A DNA stretch of 63,957 bases from Bradyrhizobium sp. Leo170 (GCF_004296405.1 NZ_PSRR01000010.1:1-63957); one strand, 5' to 3'; counted from the first letter of the stretch, positions 29,032-38,355 are shown. Translations and numbers: made by a program. Notes: a model not told the origin generated them from the letters alone.

Positions 29032-29619
29032 CTATCCGGTCGCGCGGGGCAGGCTTCCGTTCGCGGCGATCTCAGCCGACATCTGCTCGATTGTTTTGCG
29101 CTGCTCCATGGCAGCTCGCCGGATCAGTGCAAAAGCGGCAGGTTCGGCAACAGAGTGCGTATGCATCACTTGCAGGACGGCAGCCAATACGACACGGCGC
29201 GAGCGAAGACGTTCTTCCAGCTTGAGGACTTGCTGCTTTAGCTCGCTGGTGCGCTCGGCCCGCTCGAAGGCCATCACCAGCGCCGCATAGATGCCCGCGG
29301 AGCGCAGCGGCTTGACCAGAAACGACGCCGGATCGAGTTCCAGCACCAGCTTCAGCCGGCTTGGGGTCTCCGTGCCCAAAAGGGCGATGACGGGACATCG
29401 TCCAAGCAAGGCCCGCTGCGCCGGCGAGGTGAGCGGCAGGAATTCATCGTCGATCAGCGTGACATCCGGATGGCACCCGAGAGCGCTTCCTTGCTCCCAT
29501 GTGAGGACGTCGATTCCCAGACGTTCGAACTGGCGCCTGACGATCGACAGGTCACGCTCGTCCTTGATGGCGACGAGGGCCTTGCGGCCGCGGAGGGAAA
29601 ATGAAGATGGTTTGCTCAT
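29032..29619 (-). CDS. ANTAR-domain RNA-binding antiterminator (AmiR-like)
   Basis: A 195-residue protein. Residues 1 to about 125 resemble a receiver-like pseudo-REC domain lacking a normal phospho-acceptor pocket, as in AmiR. A coiled coil (SELKQQVLKLEERLRS) then leads to the ANTAR helices (residues about 140-190, AFALIRRAAMEQRKTIEQMS). AmiR binds nascent RNA and prevents termination once released by AmiC. The start overlaps the AmiC-like stop (ATGA), so the two are made together. The target is probably the leader terminator near 31060-31108. Confidence 0.83.
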   Translation of the reverse strand: MSKPSSFSLRGRKALVAIKDERDLSIVRRQFERLGIDVLTWEQGSALGCHPDVTLIDDEFLPLTSPAQRALLGRCPVIALLGTETPSRLKLVLELDPASFLVKPLRSAGIYAALVMAFERAERTSELKQQVLKLEERLRSRRVVLAAVLQVMHTHSVAEPAAFALIRRAAMEQRKTIEQMSAEIAANGSLPRATG

Positions 29620-30791
29620 TTCACGACCCGCAAGTGGAGTGCACTCGGCGACGATCCGTCCCTTGACTTCTCACGCACGGGGCCGACGGCGACGTCGAGC
29701 TGTGTCAGGTAGGGATCCGGCTTAACCGGCGCGTCGGACTCCCAGAAGATGTCGAACTGTCCCTGCGCATTCGATACGGCCAGGCGTGGCGTAAGGACGC
29801 AATGGTTATTGGCACCATCGATCCAGACCGGTCCCTGCGGCGAATTGTAGCGATACCCGGCGGCCGCGCGCCGCACTTCACCAATGTTGGACGTCCCGGC
29901 CCGATGCAGCGCACGCGCCAGCAGATACACCGCGACATAGGCGGATTGTCCATCGACGGATGGGCTGCTCGCCTCGCCATGACGCGCCTTCCAGCGCTGC
30001 ACGAAAGCAAGGTTCTCGGGCAGGCGGATGCTCTCGAAATAGGCTGACGATGTGATGCATCCGGCGGATGCGGGTCCGACGATCTTGAGCTCCGGTTCGC
30101 AGAGGCTGCAACTCAGCATCGGAATGTCGAGACCTGCAGCCGTGGTGGCGGCATGAAAGGCGCGGATGAAATCGTAGCTCGAACTGCCGACGAGCGTATT
30201 GAAGACGACGGGCGGCTTGCGGCGGACGATTTCGTCGACGATGTGCCCGACTGCGCTTTCGCCCAGCTCGAGCAGCCGTTCGGCAAGGATGCTTCCCTGC
30301 GCCGCCGTCACCAGCTCGCGGGTGACGCGATTGGTCTCCCACGTCCAGACATAGTTGGATCCGACGCAGAAGATGTGCCTTGACAAATTGTCGAGCACGT
30401 ACCGCACGAGCGGCAGGACATTATGATTGGGCGATGCGCCGACGTAGATGACATTGTCTGAACATTCGAACCCTTCGTAACGCGCGGGATACCAGAGCAG
30501 GCGATCGGTGCGCTCGACGATCGGCAGCACTTGCTTGCGCGAGGCGGATGTGTAGCAGCCGATGATATGCTCGACTCCGGCGTTGCGAATGAGATCGTCG
30601 CAAACCGTGTGGTATTCCAAAATGACTCCGCGGGGATCGCGGACATGCGCAGTGAGCGAGAAATCAAAGTCAGGGTGATCGTTGATCTCGTCGACCGCCA
30701 TCAGGGCGCTCTTCAATATCTCGCGCCCCATGGCCTGATAGGGCCCGGACTGCGAACATATGATGCCAACTGGAACCGACGGCTTTGTCAT
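29616..30791 (-). CDS. AmiC-like cytoplasmic amide sensor
   Basis: A 391-residue periplasmic-binding-protein-fold sensor. It opens directly with VPVGIICSQSGPYQAMGREI with no signal peptide, so it should stay in the cytoplasm, as AmiC does. The segment GCYTSASRKQVLPIVERTDRL is typical of the AmiC/urea-binding (Peripla_BP_5) group. AmiC sequesters AmiR until an amide binds. It is coupled to the ANTAR gene and divergent from the amidase operon, whose periplasmic binding protein (33662) belongs to the same family. Confidence 0.85.
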   Translation of the reverse strand: MTKPSVPVGIICSQSGPYQAMGREILKSALMAVDEINDHPDFDFSLTAHVRDPRGVILEYHTVCDDLIRNAGVEHIIGCYTSASRKQVLPIVERTDRLLWYPARYEGFECSDNVIYVGASPNHNVLPLVRYVLDNLSRHIFCVGSNYVWTWETNRVTRELVTAAQGSILAERLLELGESAVGHIVDEIVRRKPPVVFNTLVGSSSYDFIRAFHAATTAAGLDIPMLSCSLCEPELKIVGPASAGCITSSAYFESIRLPENLAFVQRWKARHGEASSPSVDGQSAYVAVYLLARALHRAGTSNIGEVRRAAAGYRYNSPQGPVWIDGANNHCVLTPRLAVSNAQGQFDIFWESDAPVKPDPYLTQLDVAVGPVREKSRDGSSPSALHLRVVK

Positions 30792-30905
30792 TGATGGCTT
30801 TCGAAGGGGCGGAGCCTTGAGGAAATCATCATCGCCGATACCGGTGCAAGAGGTCTTGCCGATTTACTGCGCATGACGCTTGCGAAATTTGTGCAACCTC
30901 CCTCG

Positions 30906-30935
30906 TTGACAATGCGCTAGGCACGAACCTAGACT
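30906..30935 (+). promoter_or_regulatory. Candidate sigma-70-type promoter of the amide operon
   Basis: A perfect -35 hexamer TTGACA (30906-30911) is followed after 18 bp by TAGACT (30930-30935), a 4/6 match to the -10 box. Transcription from here would give a leader of about 270 nt before the amidase ATG, with an intrinsic terminator inside it. The choice of promoter is by eye. Confidence 0.5.
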
Positions 30936-31059
30936 TTTTGACTACCGGGCTTACTGTCGAACCTTAATCTGCTTCGGTCAGGCCGATGACGTCCTGATCC
31001 CTGCAGCGACTGCTCCGTTCGATCTTGAGCCCATGCGATAGACCATAGCAGCGGCATTT

Positions 31060-31108
31060 GAGCCATTCGTCACCTCATTCCGGAGGGGCGGGTGGCTTTT
31101 TTCTTTTG
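31060..31108 (+). terminator. Leader terminator, probable ANTAR antitermination target
   Basis: The segments 31061-31076 and 31083-31097 fold into a 15-bp stem (three G-U pairs, one bulged A at 31072) closed by the hexaloop ATTCCG and followed by TTTTTCTTTT. It lies upstream of the first amidase, inside its transcript. A short alternative hairpin, GGC-ATTTGA-GCC (31053-31064), uses bases of the terminator's 5' arm and would exclude it. No second AxxGxx hexaloop hairpin was firmly identified. Confidence 0.75.
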
Positions 31109-31211
31109 CCACACAAGAAACTGGCGAAACATGCGTGTCGCCAGGCCGATGGCGCGTACGCGACGATCGGCCTGATGCGCCTGGGAAGCGACGAGCGAGG
31201 AGCGAAAGGCG

Positions 31212-32612
31212 ATGCCGACGACAGATATTGGTTATCTCGGGCTGGTTGAGGTTGGGCAGCAGATACAGGCGAAGAAGCTGTCGCCCGTCGAAGTGACGAA
31301 GGCGATGCTTGAACGGATTGAGCGGCTCGATTCGAAGCTCAAGAGTTACGCCTATGTCATGGCTGATTCCGCGCTTGCGGAAGCGGCCGTTGCGGAAAAG
31401 GAAATCGCGTCTGGAAAGCTGAAGGGGCCGTTGCACGGCGTGCCGGTTGCGATCAAGGACCTTTGCTGGGTCAAGGGTGCGCCGGCCGCGCACGGCATGA
31501 CCATCCACAGCGACTTCCGTCCGAATGAGGATGCCACGGTCGTCGCACGGCTGAAGGACGCGGGCGCGATCATCCTCGGCAAGCTGCAGCAGACCGAAGG
31601 TGCTTACGCCGATCATCATCCGAAGATCGACCCGCCGAAAAATCCGTGGAATGCGGATTTGTGGTCGGGCGCGTCGTCGAGCGGTTCGGGTTCCGCCACC
31701 GCGGCCGGCCTCTGCTTCGGCTCACTCGGCACCGATACCGGCGGATCGATCCGCTTTCCTTCCGCAGCCAACGGCATCACGGGGCTGAAGCCGACCTGGG
31801 GGCGGGTCAGTCGCTATGGCGCATTCGAACTCGCGGCGACGCTGGATCATATCGGGCCGATGACGCGCAGCGCGGTCGATTGCGGCGCCATGCTCGGTGC
31901 GATCGCGGGCGAGGACGCCAAGGACACCACCGCTGTGCCGCTGGCTGTGCCGGATTATCTTGCAGGACTGTCCGGTAGTCTGCGGGGCGTTGTGATTGGT
32001 GTCGATCGACGCTGGACCAGCGAAGGCACCGATGAGGCCGCAAGCAAGGTCCTCAGTGAAGGTTTGCGCGTCGCGGCGGACCTCGGCGCAGAGATCAGCG
32101 AGATCACCTTTCCGGATGCCAAGGCCATTGTCGACGACTGGTTTCCGCTTTGCGGCATCGAGGCGGCGGTCGCGCATGAGGGAACCTATCCCTCGAGCAA
32201 GGACGAATATGGCCCATCCCTCGCTGGACTGCTCGATCTTGGCCTGCAACAGTCCGGCACCGACTATCAGAAGATCGTGCTGCGGCGCGAAGCGTTTCGC
32301 GGCGCGGTACGGCGGCTGTTTGAGACGGTCGATCTCATCGCTGTGCCGGCCCAGGCCTTTGCCGCACCCACGCTAGCCAAGATGGCGACGCTCGGCGAAG
32401 ACGCTTCCCTGATTGCCGGATTGTTGCGCTTCACCAGTCCGTTCGACATGACCGGAAGCCCGACCATTACCCTTCCGGGCGGCTTCGCCCCGAACGGCGG
32501 CCCGGTCGCCTTCCAGTTTGTCGGCCGCCACTTCGACGAAGCGGGTCTCGTCCACGCGGGTGACGCGTTCCAGCGTGTCACCGACTGGCACAAGCGCCAT
32601 CCCGCTCTCTGA
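31212..32612 (+). CDS. Amidase-signature family amidase
   Basis: A 466-residue hydrolase of the AS family, which uses a Ser-cisSer-Lys triad: the Lys is in GVPVAIKDLCW (about residue 80), the cis-Ser in SGASSSGSGSATAAG (about 155) and the nucleophile Ser in GTDTGGSIRFPSA (about 178). It is the first gene of a long operon with an acetamidase-like enzyme and an ABC importer, behind a long terminator-containing leader. It should hydrolyse a carboxamide to acid and ammonia; the precise amide is unknown. Confidence 0.9.
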   Translation: MPTTDIGYLGLVEVGQQIQAKKLSPVEVTKAMLERIERLDSKLKSYAYVMADSALAEAAVAEKEIASGKLKGPLHGVPVAIKDLCWVKGAPAAHGMTIHSDFRPNEDATVVARLKDAGAIILGKLQQTEGAYADHHPKIDPPKNPWNADLWSGASSSGSGSATAAGLCFGSLGTDTGGSIRFPSAANGITGLKPTWGRVSRYGAFELAATLDHIGPMTRSAVDCGAMLGAIAGEDAKDTTAVPLAVPDYLAGLSGSLRGVVIGVDRRWTSEGTDEAASKVLSEGLRVAADLGAEISEITFPDAKAIVDDWFPLCGIEAAVAHEGTYPSSKDEYGPSLAGLLDLGLQQSGTDYQKIVLRREAFRGAVRRLFETVDLIAVPAQAFAAPTLAKMATLGEDASLIAGLLRFTSPFDMTGSPTITLPGGFAPNGGPVAFQFVGRHFDEAGLVHAGDAFQRVTDWHKRHPAL

Positions 32613-32629
32613 TCCAAGGAGCCGTTCGC

Positions 32630-33628
32630 ATGAAAACAGAAGACTGGTTGCAGAGTTCCCTCATGTCGAAGCGCGCCGTCGCCAAGGGGGTGGCCGGCGC
32701 GAAGCGTAGTCTGACGATCGAGCAGCAGGGGGCCTTCCACTACGTCTACGGACCTTATGCGAAGCCGACGCTGTCGATCGATCCGGGAGAGATCGTTGTC
32801 GTCGAGACCGAGGACGCCTTTGGCGGCGTACTCACGAGCGAGAGCGACAGTCCCACAGCGAAACTGAACTTTCCGTACCTCAACCCGCAATGTGGACCGA
32901 TTGCGGTCAAGGGCGCCAAGAAGGGCGATTGTCTCGCCGTCTATATCCACGACGTCGAGACGCGCGGCGAGCAGCCCGCCGGAACGACCTGCATCATCCC
33001 CGAGTTCGGCGGGCTTGTTGGGACGAGCTCCACCGCGATGCTCAATCCGCCGCTGCCCGAGCGCGTCCGCAAGCTGCATGTCGACAGAAACGGCGTGCGC
33101 TGGAACGATAAGATCACGCTGCCCTATGAGCCGTTCATCGGCACGATTGGTGTGTCGCCCGAGATCGAGGCGATCTCCTCGCTGCAGCCGGACTATCACG
33201 GCGGCAACATGGACCTGCCCGATGTCGCGCCCGGAGCCATTCTCTATTTGCCCGTGCATGCCGAGGGTGGGCTTCTTTACGTCGGCGACTGCCACGCAAC
33301 ACAGGGCGATGGCGAACTCTCCGGTGTCGCGCTCGAGCAGCGTGCGACGGTCACGCTACAGATCGATCTGATCAAGAACTGGAGCTTTGCCTGGCCGCGT
33401 CTGGAGACGCGCGACTTCATCATGACCATCGGCAGCGCACGCCCGCTCGAGGATGCGGCCCGCATCGCCTATCGAGAACTCACGCGATGGATGAGTGCGG
33501 ACTACGGCTTCGACGAGATCGACGCGTACATGCTGCTCAGCCAGGCCGGGCGCATGCGGCTCGGCAACATGGTCGACCCGAAATACACGATGGGTGCATC
33601 GATCCTGAAAACTTATCTCAAGGCGTGA
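32630..33628 (+). CDS. Acetamidase/formamidase family protein
   Basis: A 332-residue beta-rich enzyme of the FmdA/AmdA family, unrelated in fold to the AS amidases. Family segments include SIDPGEIVVVETEDAFGG, GDCLAVYIHDVE, PEIEAISSLQPDYHGGNMD and VGDCHATQGDGEL. Members hydrolyse formamide or acetamide with metal-like sites formed by conserved Asp/His/Glu. It follows the amidase by 17 bp. Two unrelated amide hydrolases in one operon suggest either a mixture of amides or a two-step breakdown. Confidence 0.88.
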   Translation: MKTEDWLQSSLMSKRAVAKGVAGAKRSLTIEQQGAFHYVYGPYAKPTLSIDPGEIVVVETEDAFGGVLTSESDSPTAKLNFPYLNPQCGPIAVKGAKKGDCLAVYIHDVETRGEQPAGTTCIIPEFGGLVGTSSTAMLNPPLPERVRKLHVDRNGVRWNDKITLPYEPFIGTIGVSPEIEAISSLQPDYHGGNMDLPDVAPGAILYLPVHAEGGLLYVGDCHATQGDGELSGVALEQRATVTLQIDLIKNWSFAWPRLETRDFIMTIGSARPLEDAARIAYRELTRWMSADYGFDEIDAYMLLSQAGRMRLGNMVDPKYTMGASILKTYLKA

Positions 33629-33661
33629 ACTTCAGCCGCTTTTCAACAAGGGGACATTTCA

Positions 33662-34900
33662 ATGAAATCCGGACATCTGTTCAGAGCTGCCTTTCTTGGC
33701 GTCGTGCTGGGGACGGCGGCCCTCGGCGCCGCTCGGGCAGCCGAGCCGCCGTTGAAGGTTGGTCTGCTCGAAGACGTCTCCGGCGATCTGGCGTTCATGG
33801 GCATGCCGAAACTGCACGGCTCGCAGCTTGCGGTCGAGGAGATCAACAAGAGTGGCGGCATCCTCGGGCGGCAGATCGAGCTCATCCATCTCGACCCGCA
33901 GGGCGATAATGCCCGCTATCAGGAGTTTGCGCGACGGCTGCTCAGCCGCGACAAGGTCGACGTGTTGATCGGAGGCATCACGTCCGCTTCGCGCGAGGCC
34001 GTTCGGCCGATCATCGATCGGACGACCACGCCGTACTTCTATACCAACCAGTACGAAGGCGGCGTGTGCGACGCCAGCATGATCAGCATGGGGGCGGTAC
34101 CCGAGCAGCAGTTCTCGACGCTGATCCCCTGGATGGTCGAGAAGTTCGGCAAGAAGGTCTACGTCATCGCCGCCGACTACAATTTCGGACAGATTTCGGC
34201 CGAGTGGAACCGGAAGATCATGAAGGATCTGGGCGGAGAGGTCGTCGGAGAGGAATTCATCCCGCTCGGCGTTTCCCAGTTCGCGCAGACGATCCAGAAC
34301 ATCCAGAAAGCGAAACCGGATTGGCTTCTGACGATCAATGTCGGCGCCGCCCAGGACTCGTTCTTCGAGCAGGCCGCCGCGGCGAAGCTCAACCTGCCGA
34401 TGGGCTCGTCGATCAAGGTCATGCTCGGTTTCGAGCATAAGCGGTTCAAGCCGCCGGCGCTCAACAACATGCATGCGACCGCGAACTGGTTCGAGGAGAT
34501 CGATACGCCCGAAGCCAACGACTTCAAGAAGCGCTGGCATGCGAAGTTCCCCGACGAGCTCTACATCAACGACATGGGCTACAATGCCTATAACGCGCTC
34601 TACATGTACAAGACGTTGGTCGAGAAGGCGAAATCGACCAAGCTCGAGGACATGCGCAAGGTGATCGCGACCGGCGATGCCTGCATCGATGCGCCCGAAG
34701 GCAAGGTCTGCATCGACCCGAAGAGCCAGCACACGTCTCACCGCATGCGCCTGATCTCCGTCGGTCCTCAACACGAAGTGACGGTCGAGAAGGACTACGG
34801 AACGATCAAGCCGTATTGGCTTGGCGACATCGGCTGCGATCTCACCAAGAAGAATGACAAGGATCAGTACACGCCGAGCCATTTGCCCAACAAGTCGTGA
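33662..34900 (+). CDS. Amide/urea-type ABC substrate-binding protein
   Basis: A 412-residue periplasmic receptor with a signal peptide ending near GAARAAE. It is of the same family as AmiC and urea/short-chain-amide binding proteins (LKVGLLEDVSGDLAFMGM, GGITSASREAVRPIIDRT, FYTNQYEGGVCD). The YTNQYEGG segment is typical of UrtA/FmdD-like proteins. It precedes two permeases and two ATPases and completes a five-part importer. Its resemblance to the cytoplasmic AmiC-like sensor suggests that both recognise the same amide. Confidence 0.88.
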   Translation: MKSGHLFRAAFLGVVLGTAALGAARAAEPPLKVGLLEDVSGDLAFMGMPKLHGSQLAVEEINKSGGILGRQIELIHLDPQGDNARYQEFARRLLSRDKVDVLIGGITSASREAVRPIIDRTTTPYFYTNQYEGGVCDASMISMGAVPEQQFSTLIPWMVEKFGKKVYVIAADYNFGQISAEWNRKIMKDLGGEVVGEEFIPLGVSQFAQTIQNIQKAKPDWLLTINVGAAQDSFFEQAAAAKLNLPMGSSIKVMLGFEHKRFKPPALNNMHATANWFEEIDTPEANDFKKRWHAKFPDELYINDMGYNAYNALYMYKTLVEKAKSTKLEDMRKVIATGDACIDAPEGKVCIDPKSQHTSHRMRLISVGPQHEVTVEKDYGTIKPYWLGDIGCDLTKKNDKDQYTPSHLPNKS

Positions 34901-34979
34901 CGCCACTCATCGGATCATGACTTCGGACTGCGCGGGCGCCGCATCGCTGCGGCGTCCATGATGAAGGAGCAGGAGACCG

Positions 34980-35849
34980 ATGATGTCGGCTGAACTTTTC
35001 TCGGTATTCTACCAATTCGCCGACGTCTTTGCGTTTCTGATCCTCTCGGCCGCAGGCCTCGCCATCGTGTTCGGCATGATGGGCGTCATCAACATGGCGC
35101 ATGGCGAGTTCATCATGTGCGGCGCCTATGTGACGGTCGGACTCGTGAAGCTCGGCGTGCCGCTTGCCATTGCCCAGGGGCTCGCCGCGGTGACGGCCGG
35201 ATTGATCGGAGTTGCCGTCGAATACCTCATTGTTCGTCGGCTGTATAAGAGGCCGCTCGACTCCTTGCTCGCCACCTGGGGGCTCAGCCTGATCGTGACG
35301 CAATCGATGCTCCTGATCGTGGGATCATCGATAACGGGGATTGGCACGCCGGAGGGCAGCTTTGCGATCGGCGGCTACACATTCTCGACCTATCGCCTGG
35401 TGCTGTTCGCCTGCGCGGTCGCCGTGCTGATCGGTCTCTACGTGATCTTCATGAAGACGCGCTTCGGCGTGATGGCGCGTGCGACCATGCAGAATGCCGC
35501 AATGGCAAAGGCATTGGGTGCGCGCACCGGACGGATCTACGCAATCAGTTTCGGCATCGGCGCCGGGCTCGCGGGCCTTTGCGGCGCGCTTTATGCACCG
35601 ACGATGACGCTGATTCCGACGATGGGTGCGACGTTCGTGGTGGAGAGTTTCGTTACCGTCGTGGTCGGAGGCGCAAATGTCCTGCTCGGAACCGCGCCGG
35701 CCGCCGTGTTCCTGGCGATGATTCGAATGGCCTTGAATGCAAGCTATGGGCAGATCATCGGCCAGATCGGCATGTTGTTTGCAGTGATCCTGATCATCCG
35801 TGTCTTGCCCGAAGGCCTTTCCAGCGTGTTGGTCCGTCGCGGGCGCTAA
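34980..35849 (+). CDS. livH: Liv/urea-type ABC permease (LivH family)
   Basis: A 289-residue inner-membrane permease with about eight hydrophobic stretches. The family motif FGMMGVINMAHGEFIMCGAY is near residue 35, and IYAISFGIGAGLAGLCGALY near 182. AAGGAGCAGGAG precedes the start; a second in-frame ATG follows immediately. It lies in the amide operon after the binding-protein gene, with a 79-bp gap. It is not closely similar by eye to the livH at 4617, so this is an independent transporter. Confidence 0.88.
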   Translation: MMSAELFSVFYQFADVFAFLILSAAGLAIVFGMMGVINMAHGEFIMCGAYVTVGLVKLGVPLAIAQGLAAVTAGLIGVAVEYLIVRRLYKRPLDSLLATWGLSLIVTQSMLLIVGSSITGIGTPEGSFAIGGYTFSTYRLVLFACAVAVLIGLYVIFMKTRFGVMARATMQNAAMAKALGARTGRIYAISFGIGAGLAGLCGALYAPTMTLIPTMGATFVVESFVTVVVGGANVLLGTAPAAVFLAMIRMALNASYGQIIGQIGMLFAVILIIRVLPEGLSSVLVRRGR

Positions 35850-35860
35850 GCGGGGGTGTG

Positions 35861-36934
35861 ATGTTCAAACTGCTTGATGGTCCGCAGACCTTGGGACGTG
35901 GACGGACGTTCTGGTCCTGCTTTCTCGCCGTGCTGGCAGCCGCGTTGATCTATCCGGTCTTTGCGGACTCCTACGATGTCGGCAACTTCTCCTATTTCCT
36001 GATCTGGGTTTTCATGGCGCTCGGCCTCTGCCTGATCTGGGGCTATGGCGGCATGCTGTCGTTCGGCCAGACGTTCTTCTTCGGCATCTCCGGTTATGCC
36101 TATGGCGTGCTGGCCATCAACATGGGTGGAGGTTCGACGACGATCGCGGCGCTCGTACTGTCGGTCATCATCGCGATGATCGCGGCGGGGATCCTCGGTT
36201 ACTTCATGATCTGGGGCGGCATCAGCGGCATCTTCTTCGGTATCGTGACGCTGTCGGCGACGCTGGTGCTGGCGTTCTTTCTTGGACAGACGGCCGGACC
36301 GGAATGGCACATCGGCACTGCGCGGCTGAACGGCTTCAACGGCATGAAAGGCATGGATCCGCTCACCGTCGGCGATTTCTACATCGAGGGGTCTGCGCTC
36401 TACTATGTCATGGTGGCGCTCATCGTGATCGTCTACATCGCGCTGCGCATGCTGGTGAACTCGCGCATCGGCAACGTGATCGTTGCGACGCGCGAGAACC
36501 CGCAGCGCGCCGAGATGCTCGGCTACGACGTCCGCAAGTATCAATTGCTCACGTTCATCATCGGAAGCGGGCTCGCGGGCCTCAGCGGCGCGCTGTATAC
36601 GTCGTGGGGGCAATTCATCACCCCGTCGAGCATCGGGCTGCCGGCCGCCGCGATGCCGATCGTATGGGTGGCTTTCTCCGGGCGAAGCGATCTGACAGCG
36701 ACGCTGGTTGGCTCGTTCCTGCTGCTGTTCGGGTTCCAGACCATCACCGTCTATAGCCAGCAGGCCGCGCTCGTGCTGATGGGTACGCTGCTGCTCGCCA
36801 CCGTGATGTTGGCGCCGCAGGGTTTTGTGCTCGGTGTTGGCAAGCTTGTGGTTGACCGATGGACTAGGCGCCGGCGGCGTGACGCGAATTCCACTTTGGC
36901 GGACGCCGGCCGCCTGCAATCGGACGAGGCCTGA
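35861..36934 (+). CDS. livM: Liv/urea-type ABC permease (LivM family)
   Basis: A 357-residue membrane permease with about ten hydrophobic segments. Family motifs are LCLIWGYGGMLSFGQTFFFG near residue 50 and VIVATRENPQRAEMLGYDVR near 207. The ATG at 35861, 11 bp after the previous stop, gives a normal N-terminus; an upstream extension of the frame lies inside livH and was rejected. The C-terminal 25 residues are Arg-rich and cytoplasmic. Confidence 0.88.
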   Translation: MFKLLDGPQTLGRGRTFWSCFLAVLAAALIYPVFADSYDVGNFSYFLIWVFMALGLCLIWGYGGMLSFGQTFFFGISGYAYGVLAINMGGGSTTIAALVLSVIIAMIAAGILGYFMIWGGISGIFFGIVTLSATLVLAFFLGQTAGPEWHIGTARLNGFNGMKGMDPLTVGDFYIEGSALYYVMVALIVIVYIALRMLVNSRIGNVIVATRENPQRAEMLGYDVRKYQLLTFIIGSGLAGLSGALYTSWGQFITPSSIGLPAAAMPIVWVAFSGRSDLTATLVGSFLLLFGFQTITVYSQQAALVLMGTLLLATVMLAPQGFVLGVGKLVVDRWTRRRRRDANSTLADAGRLQSDEA

Positions 36935-36935
36935 C

Positions 36936-37655
36936 ATGGCGCTTGTCGATGTGAAGGGCGTGACCAAACGCTTTGGCGGATTGACGGCCGTCTCCGACGT
37001 CGATCTGACTGTCAATGTCGGGGAGGTTCATTGCCTGATCGGCCCCAACGGGGCCGGCAAGAGCACGCTGTTCAAGCTGATCGTCGGCCTCTATCCGCCG
37101 ACCAAAGGCAATATATTCTTCGACTCCATCGATATCACCGAAGAGCGGCCCTTTGCGCGTGTGCAGCGGGGCATGAGCATCAAGATGCAGGCGCCGAGCG
37201 TGTTCAAGGAGCTGCCGGTCCGGCAGAATATCCAGATCGCCCTGCAGGGGCGTTTCTCGGGCGCGGAGCGCGACGTCGAGGAGGAGCGGCTGCTTACGCT
37301 GCTCGATCTGGCGTCGGAGAGCAGCAAATTGGCCGGAGCACTTTCGCATGGCCAGCAGCAATGGCTCGAGATCGGCATGGCGCTGGCGCTGCAGCCGCAG
37401 CTATTGCTGCTGGACGAGCCGACGGCCGGCATGTCGCCGGAGGAGACGTTCAAGACCGGCGAACTCATCAAGTCGTTCAATGCCGAGGGCATGACGGTGC
37501 TCGTCGTCGAGCACGATATGGCGTTTGTGCGCCAGATTGCGCAACGCGTGACTGTGCTGCATCTTGGCAAGATCTTTGCGCGAGGCAGTCTGGAGACCAT
37601 CATTCAGGACGAGAAGGTCGCCGAAATCTACCTTGGGAAGACGCATGCCCACTGA
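36936..37655 (+). CDS. livG: ABC transporter ATP-binding protein (LivG family)
   Basis: A 239-residue ATPase subunit with Walker A GPNGAGKSTLFKLI (about residue 35), a signature segment ALSHGQQQWLEIGMAL and Walker B LLLLDEPTAGMSPEE. The change of LSGGQ to LSHGQ is typical of urea/amide-type LivG/UrtD proteins and agrees with an amide substrate. The ATG at 36936 follows the livM stop by 1 bp. Confidence 0.88.
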   Translation: MALVDVKGVTKRFGGLTAVSDVDLTVNVGEVHCLIGPNGAGKSTLFKLIVGLYPPTKGNIFFDSIDITEERPFARVQRGMSIKMQAPSVFKELPVRQNIQIALQGRFSGAERDVEEERLLTLLDLASESSKLAGALSHGQQQWLEIGMALALQPQLLLLDEPTAGMSPEETFKTGELIKSFNAEGMTVLVVEHDMAFVRQIAQRVTVLHLGKIFARGSLETIIQDEKVAEIYLGKTHAH

Positions 37656-38355
37656 TCGGATTCTGGAGGTATCGGAACTCTGGGCGGGCTACGGCGCCAC
37701 GCCGATCCTGCAGGGCGTGAGCATGTCGGTATCCCGCGGCGAGATCGTCGGCGTGATCGGCCGGAACGGCGTCGGCAAGTCGACGCTGATGCGATGCCTG
37801 ATCGGGCTTCTGGAGACGTGGCGCGGCACGATCACTTTCTTGGACCAGGATGTAACCCAGTTGCAGGCGGACGCCCGGGCGCGCGCCGGCTTCGGCTACA
37901 TCCCGCAGGGACGGGATGTGTTTCCACAGATGAGCGTCGAGGAAAACCTGCAGGTCGGCGAGCTGATTGGCGGACCGGAGGGCAAGAAGCTGCCGGAACT
38001 CGTCTACGAGTATTTTCCGCGATTGAAGGAACGACGGCGGCAGGTTGCCGGCACCATGTCGGGAGGCGAGCAACAGCAACTCGCGATCGGCCGGGCTCTG
38101 ATCGGAAACCCGACCTTGATGATCCTCGATGAGCCGTCCGAGGGCATTCAGCCGTCGATCGTGCAGCACATTTGCGATGCGCTGAAATCGTTCCGGGCTG
38201 AGCTGGGCACGACGATCGTTTTCGTCGAGCAGAACCTCGACACGATCCTGGAGATCGCCGAGCGCTGCTACATCATGGAAAAAGGCAAGATCACGCGATC
38301 ACTGATCGGCGGGGACGTCAACGCCGACAATGTCCGCGCGCAACTGTTGTTGTGA
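37645..38355 (+). CDS. livF: ABC transporter ATP-binding protein (LivF family)
   Basis: A 236-residue ATPase subunit. Walker A is GRNGVGKSTLMRCL, the LivF hallmark is FGYIPQGRDVFPQMSVEENL, the signature is TMSGGEQQQLAIGRAL and Walker B is LMILDEPSEGIQPS. GRNGVGKST and IPQGRDVFPQM closely resemble UrtE-type subunits. It overlaps the previous gene by 11 nt and is the last component of the amide importer. Confidence 0.88.
   Translation: MPTDRILEVSELWAGYGATPILQGVSMSVSRGEIVGVIGRNGVGKSTLMRCLIGLLETWRGTITFLDQDVTQLQADARARAGFGYIPQGRDVFPQMSVEENLQVGELIGGPEGKKLPELVYEYFPRLKERRRQVAGTMSGGEQQQLAIGRALIGNPTLMILDEPSEGIQPSIVQHICDALKSFRAELGTTIVFVEQNLDTILEIAERCYIMEKGKITRSLIGGDVNADNVRAQLLL

Noticed and set aside
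30915..30934. CTAGG-CACGAA-CCTAG hairpin as an operator
   Set aside because: It overlaps the proposed promoter spacer and could be an operator or leader hairpin, but no regulator or second copy supports it.
31053..31097. Full dual-hexaloop ANTAR RNA motif (two hairpins with AxxGxx loops)
   Set aside because: Only one convincing hexaloop stem (the terminator, loop ATTCCG) and a 3-bp ATTTGA hairpin are visible; neither loop has G at position 4, so the classical motif is not claimed.
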